Assembly (NCBI GenBank): GCA_032358255.1
Contig: JAULBX010025498.1
Coordinates: 1-60,102 of the forward strand
DNA length: 60,102 bases
Origin: Heterotrichella gracilis
Taxonomy: Eukaryota > Sar > Xanthophyceae > Tribonematales > Xanthonemataceae
Direction: 5' to 3'
The notes under the pieces were generated by a model. That model ran no database searches. It was not told the DNA's origin and worked only from the letters and a program-made list of their open reading frames with translations. The translations under genes were made by a program, and so were the position numbers. Below are positions 55,208 through 60,102 of the stretch, piece by piece (the stretch's first letter is position 1; each line of letters begins with the position of its first letter).

Positions 55208-57915
55208 ATGTCTGTCTATTCTGACCACATTGTTACAAACGGCATTGGCAAAGCAGCAGACCAAGAGCTAACCCAGCATATGCAAGTCTACCACTCTGTG
55301 GTGGACACCGTTGCTTCAACCTTCAGGCTCCAAAGGAGCAATGCGGAGTTCGTGGTGCTGATGCTGGTCACAGGTCAGTGCCGATTGTGTTTAGGTACCA
55401 CCCAGTGTCACAGCATGCAAACCAGCTGTAAAAGCCAGGCTAGCAGGGTAGTCTGGGTATATCACACGACCCAGTCAAGAGCCACGGCTTTTTTGACACT
55501 GGTCCAGGTGTGGAAGGTGGTGGCCAACCAGTTTGTGCCACTACCCACTTCCTGCTACCCCCCAATTGTGTTGGAAACCACTATGTAGTGACCCTTGTAG
55601 TGACCCTTGCTCCAAACCCTGTGCAGCCTTGCTGTTCACCACTCTGGACCGATGCATCATGTGGACGCCCATCCGCCAGTGGCTACACGCAGCCTTCAGC
55701 AGGAACAAGAGGCTATCCGGGAAGAAAGTGGATGCGACAGTCTGCGTGGCAGCAGGGCAGATAGTGGGGGCCGTGCACATTGCTATCCAGGTGCGGGGTG
55801 GAAGAAACAGCTGGTCAGGGACCGGGAGCAATGACCGCACCTTGTACGCCCAGGCCATCAGCACACCCTTGTCATGGCATGCATACTGGTCATCGCTCTT
55901 TGTTGTCCCTAGTACTCGCACCACCCTCAGTGCTATTACCATCCCAGTGCCGTTCTGCCCCGCACCTGGTAACAACCATTCACCTTGCCAAGCGTGTTCT
56001 AGTATGAACGCTCACTGTCCGAGCGGGGGAGGATGTCTGTCTCGGCTAGCACTGCTTCCCAGCGACAATTTCCATTTTGCTTCGTCTCATTAATACCCAT
56101 GTCAGGCGCTTTTGGTCTAAAGCCATCTAAGTGCTGAATACCACACATGCCATGCCCAAGCCATGGAGTGGATTGCACACGTGAATATTCCACCCCCTCC
56201 CGCACCCGCAGATCCCCCTCACCCTGTCGGTGCTCCTGGACCCCGCCTCCGCCCAGCACCCCGTGTGGGGCATCACCAGCCGCAGCCAGCTCATGATAAC
56301 CATTTCCTCAGGCTACTTCTTGCCCTGTCAATATAAACAGATAATTTAACATCAAAAGAGTTCAAACCTCAGTTGTGAAAAAGTCACGTGTGATTAATCT
56401 CCCCCATCCTCTCCCGCACCCGCAGATCCCCCTCGCCCTGTCGGTGCTCCTTGACCCCGCCTCCGCCCAGCACCCTGTGTGGGGCATCACCAGCCGCAGC
56501 CAGCTCATGATGACCATATCCTCGGGCTACTTTTTGCACGACAGCTACATGGTGCTTGCGCGCATCGCTGAGGAGGGGCCCGCCTTTCTGGTGCATGGGG
56601 TGTGCTGCTTCCTGGTATACGGCTATGGGGCGGTCATGGGCTTTGTGCACTACTATGGTAAGGGCGTGGTGGCGAGCGGCTGACCTTTTTGGTCCTTGGG
56701 TCACCAGGCTTTGCCAATTATGGTAAAGAATGTTCAAGAATGGGAAAAGGAATGGGCAAGAGCCTGAACCATAGTCCTTGGTGTTGTGTGGGGCTCTGCT
56801 AAAATAGCCCTGTGTCAAATTCTTATTAATGCGAGCACATCATCTTCGTAATCCAGGTCCTGAACCCTACTCACAAGGGTGTTGTGCTCCAGATGTCAGT
56901 TTATCCACCCCATGTGTCCCTCCTTCCTTCCAGTCCCTCCTCCCCCTTTTGTTCCCTTGTAACCCACCACCACCACCCGTGCAGGCGCTGTGTTCCTGAT
57001 GTGGGAGCTGTCCACCCCCTTTGTATACACCCGCTGGTTCATGCTCAAGCTGGGATTGGCGGAGCACAAGCTCTACCCAATCAACAACTTTGCGCTCATG
57101 GGCGCATTCTTCGGCTGCCGGATCGCGTTTGGGACATGTGCGTGCGCGGTGGGGGTTTGGGGGTGGACGGCGTATTTGTGTTGTCCAGGATTTGTGGGAG
57201 GGTAGTGGGGGTGGTGGCTAGGAAGCAGCACATTGAAAAGGTGGACTCTGAAATGTTGGTGGGCATGGCAGAGCACAAGCTCTCTTTTTTAGAAAATTTC
57301 AATTTTATTTTCATCAACAACTTTTGCGCTCATGAGTGATTTCTTCGGGTGCCGGATTGCGTTTTGGGACATGTGCATGCGCGGTGGGGGATTGGAGGTA
57401 GGTGTGCACCTGCAACTTTGTTCAGGCAGTGGGGTAGTGGGGTGGTGGCTGGGAAGCAGCACAGTGGAGAGTGGAGCAAAACATGGTTTGCATGGCTACT
57501 TTAAGCATGGCTAGTGTAAGGGTTGTGGGACAAAATGGGGGGGGGGTCGGTGCCTAATGATAAGCAATACTGGATACCCTTTTCTGTTGCGCGCTTTGTA
57601 TGATTTGACTGCGTGCTAGTATGCCCCATAGACCTATAATCCCTCCCTGCCTATTCGCCATCAACCCTCGTCCTGACCTTACCCCTTTGTGCACCCCCTG
57701 CAGACCAGTCGTTCTTCTTCCTCCGGGACGTGCTGCGGGAAATCCTATCCCCAACTCCTGGCCACGGGGTCCCCGTTGTCGTCAAGCTGATCTACCTCAC
57801 AGTCCTGGTTGTGCTCAATGGCCTCAACTGGATGTGGTTCAGCAAGATGGCCAAGTATGCCATCCGGGGGGTGCGGACCAAGGTGGATGTCAAGGTGGAT
57901 TCCAAGGCGGATTGA
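55208..57915 (+). CDS. TLC-domain (TRAM/LAG1/CLN8) membrane protein, TLCD4/TMEM56-like, 5 exons
   Basis: Exons: 55208-55373, 55627-55790, 56426-56657, 56985-57137, 57704-57915; 927 nt, 308 aa, phases consistent. Features expected of the TLC fold: SSGYFLHDSYMVLAR, the pair of histidine-containing segments (FLVHGVCC, MGFVHYYG), FLMWELSTPFVYTRW and FFGCRIAFG, then a last helix VVVKLIYLTVLVVLNGLNW and a basic tail. Several transmembrane helices are present. Family members affect membrane lipid composition or ceramide-type metabolism; this subgroup has no firmly assigned enzyme activity. Long edge copies flank exon 3 (acceptor side) and exon 4 (donor side). Confidence 0.87.
56195..56330 (+). repeat. 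125-nt acceptor-edge copy of TLC exon 3
   Basis: CCGCAGATCCCCCTC and the next about 110 nt of exon 3 (to GGCTACTT.TTGC) occur here with about 90% identity by eye, upstream of the true exon at 56426. This is the longest edge copy in the window. It stays open for most of its length, but a stop or a donor would be needed to use it. Confidence 0.95.
57262..57395 (+). repeat. donor-edge copy of TLC exon 4
   Basis: GAGCACAAGCTCT, AACAACTTTTGCGCTCATG and TTCTTCGG.TGCCGGAT..CG followed by GGACAT and a GTGC.TGCGCGGTGGGGG donor context repeat the end of exon 4 (57057-57165), with an AT-rich insertion. Confidence 0.92.
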
Positions 57916-59560
57916 GATGGGGCGTGGACGGTGTACACTTACAATCACATGCGCGCTTGCGGAGGGATTGGTCCTTTAACAGTGGCCACACGGCATGCGA
58001 TCCTGTCCTTGTTTTACGCCAGGGGAGGGGAAAATGGGATATATTAAGGGGCGAGGGAAGCTATAAGCATTCAATCCCATGCATGCCCGCATTGCTGCAT
58101 TGGCAAAGGTGATGAACAGGTGATAAATTAACATGTGATGTTGAATTTTGGCTCATGGGGATACGGTACTATTTTATACTGCATGGGTTTCGGGTTTGGC
58201 GGTGCGGGAATGGGGCAACACAATGGGGGCATGTTCAAGTTTGCTATAGGGTGTGGGTTGTTCATTAGATACACATCAGCATTGCAGAATGCGGCAGCCC
58301 TTGTTACTTCTCGAGGCCAGGTTATGTTGCGAAGTTTTATTTCTGCACACTTGCGCACTATTCAGAAGCACAGTGCAAATTATATCGTGAGCAGCCATGT
58401 GGGGGGAAGGGGAATGCTGTCTAAAGCTGGCTGTGCAAACCAGTATTACGCCAAATGGTATCGTTGACCCGGTTTCTTGGTGCTTCATTTGAGCTGCAGT
58501 AGACTTTCCAGGGTTGCATGTGTGGTGTTGGCACATTTTTTCCCTTATAGTTCCAGTTTCCTTTTGCAGTAGGCAGCATATTCTATGTAGCAATATGCTT
58601 AGAAGGCTTGGCACTGCCAGCAAGCCTGTCGCAAAATCAGTTAAAGAGTCTCCAGTCAGCCTGAAGTGTGCCACTGGCCCACAGTCGGGTGTGTACTGTG
58701 TACTGAAACAGTTACTCAATTTGGTCAAATCTTTGAAAAAGTGGTGATTCACTGAGTTCGAAACCCCGCTCTACTTTGACTCTTGAAGAGGGATATTGAA
58801 TCTCCTGTACTGCAGCTAATTGTAATTGTAGTATGATTCATACTTAGTAATTCAGGATTGATTGATCATGCATGGCCATGTACACTGGTGTTCTGCACTG
58901 AGCAGCATATGTCACATGGCATTGAACTCAATGGCATCACGCTCACTTGCAGTGTGCCGACTCCGAGCTCCCAGTGCACGTGCCATGTACATCATCATGC
59001 GGGCATGATGTGCATGGGGCAATCATTGAATTTATTGCAATATCATGCTGTGCATATGGCAATAATTGCAAAATATCATCATGATGATCATGATGCATGC
59101 AATTCTTGACATTAAAGGAATAGGCTAGTAGCGGCCAGCCATGCTTGCAAGACAGATTGTCGTGACAAGTAATTTCTCCGTGGATTGAGTTCAACAGGCT
59201 GTCTGACTAAAAGAACACGACATCCTTAGAACCTTATTAGAAATGCTGCAATGATGATGCAATGCTTGATGCTGCGTACCTACCCTTGCGTATTCTGTAA
59301 CAGTAGCATACAGTGTAAATGAATGTTTGGAAATGATTGAATTCTGAAATCCCCTGAAATTTAAATCCATCGCGCACGCCAACTTCAAAAGCAGGGTGCG
59401 TGCACCAGCCCGCATAAATATTGCAATGCTGTGCTGCCAGCAAGCTGGTGTGTGTCTCCAGGCTACTGCCCATAACCCTAGCACGGGGTACACATGTGGT
59501 CGGCTCCAGAAAGCAGCCACCTCAGCCGCTTGGCATCATCGATATTGATCAGGTCGATCA
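57916..59560. other. intergenic, no gene seen
   Basis: This is AT-richer sequence without coding signal. An interval at about 58980-59110 is dense in small palindromes (ATCATGATGATCATGAT, GCAATAATTGC), similar in style to 19040-19095. Confidence 0.5.
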
Positions 59561-59566
59561 TTGCGA

Positions 59567-60069
59567 TTAAATCACATCACATTTGGGCGCTGTCCTGCTG
59601 CATCCGGTGGTTGGAAACGCCCCTGCTGATCCTTCTTGGGGCTGATGCCAATTGCCCTCATACCTCCCAAACGCACACAGAGGGTCCATCCAGCAATGGC
59701 AACCATGCTGTCTCCGCTCCGTTGCGACCGAGGCGGGCACGGCCTGTTGCCGCAAAATGAATCCCCAAGCCGCTGCCAACACAATCCCAAGCTGCTCCAA
59801 ACCTCCATGACCGGCGTAAGCAGCAGGTAGGCTGACTTGCACCCCGCAAAACCCTAGTGAAGGGTTTATGGCTTCCGTACTTGTTTCTTGGTGGTGGAGG
59901 AGGGCGGCCTCTTCTTGCCTGATTTGGGCGGGGGCCGCCGGGATTTGGCGGGCAAATTTTTCGGGGACGATATTGGAGTGATTGACGTGGCCGGCCATTT
60001 CCCTGGTGGAGGTGGCAGTGGTGGTGGTGGATGAAAATGGTGGTGGTGGTGGTGGTGGAGGTAAGTCAA
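59567..60069 (-). CDS. unresolved coding signal running off the right edge
   Basis: Two open frames on the minus strand compete. One starts with ATG at 59998 (MAGHVNHSNIVPEKFARQ...) and runs to 59567. Another encodes a basic Pro/Lys-rich stretch (AKSRRPPPKSGKKRPPSS) with a possible donor at about 59880. A later segment reads GMRAIGISPKKDQQGRFQPP in another frame. I recognise no family and cannot choose between the frames. Confidence 0.25.
60003..60060 (+). repeat. GGT-rich simple repeat
   Basis: GGTGGT and GGTGGA units near the right edge encode poly-His/Pro in the opposite frames. Confidence 0.85.
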
Positions 60070-60102
60070 GGGAGTGGATTTGGTGGCGGGGGGGATGGAG
60101 GT

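Noticed and set aside
58740..58775. tRNA-like GTTCGAAACCCC string
   Set aside because: No acceptor stem, D-arm or anticodon arm can be folded around it.

Overview
The window is nuclear DNA of a eukaryote, most likely a flagellated, scale-bearing green alga of the prasinophyte type (a Pyramimonadales-like organism would fit; this is an inference). No ORF is long by prokaryotic standards. Genes become readable only after joining many short exons at GT-AG sites. I rebuilt ten complete multi-exon models by hand. In each, all splice phases agree and the summed exon length is a multiple of three. The content fits a photosynthetic flagellate: a plastid heme oxygenase, a plastid-type BASS transporter, a cilia/flagella coiled-coil protein, a peroxisomal ACAD10/11-like enzyme and three Golgi-type glycan enzymes. 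Plant-type telomere heptamers (CCCTAAA/TTTAGGG) are scattered through the introns.

Layout: 310-608 weak plus exon; 832-1508 minus Cys-rich exons; 3199-7383 minus carbohydrate sulfotransferase; 9292-15218 plus GT8-like/DUF3431 fusion; 15774-17784 plus Mpv17/PMP22; 19616-22700 minus heme oxygenase; 24249-29709 plus CFAP157-like; 31046-33606 minus plastid-targeted membrane protein of unknown function; 34916-43519 plus ACAD10/11-like with C-terminal SKL; 44749-48771 minus BASS4-like transporter; 50670-54523 minus GT90; 55208-57915 plus TLC-domain protein; 59567-60069 unresolved minus coding signal.

The striking property is not one gene but a habit shared by nearly all of them. Introns hold one to five decaying tandem copies of the adjoining exon edge (about 25-125 nt of exon end plus its splice site), usually separated by telomere-like heptamers. 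Copies occur at donor edges, at acceptor edges and at 3' ends that include the stop codon. The telomere-like units sit almost always in the CCCTAAA sense before acceptors, and similar heptamers have entered coding exons. In one case they occupy the DxD position of the GT8-like domain. I regard this exon-edge/telomere-repeat array architecture as the candidate undescribed system.

Other unusual items: a 54-nt-arm hairpin between two convergent genes, two intronic inverted repeats related by a compensatory change, a Cys/Gly-rich metallothionein-like linker inside the ACAD10/11-like protein, and the GT8-DUF3431 fusion. The sulfotransferase, GT8-DUF3431 and GT90 proteins all look like type II Golgi membrane proteins and could serve scale or cell-surface glycan synthesis. 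The first two share a divergent 1.9-kb intergenic region.
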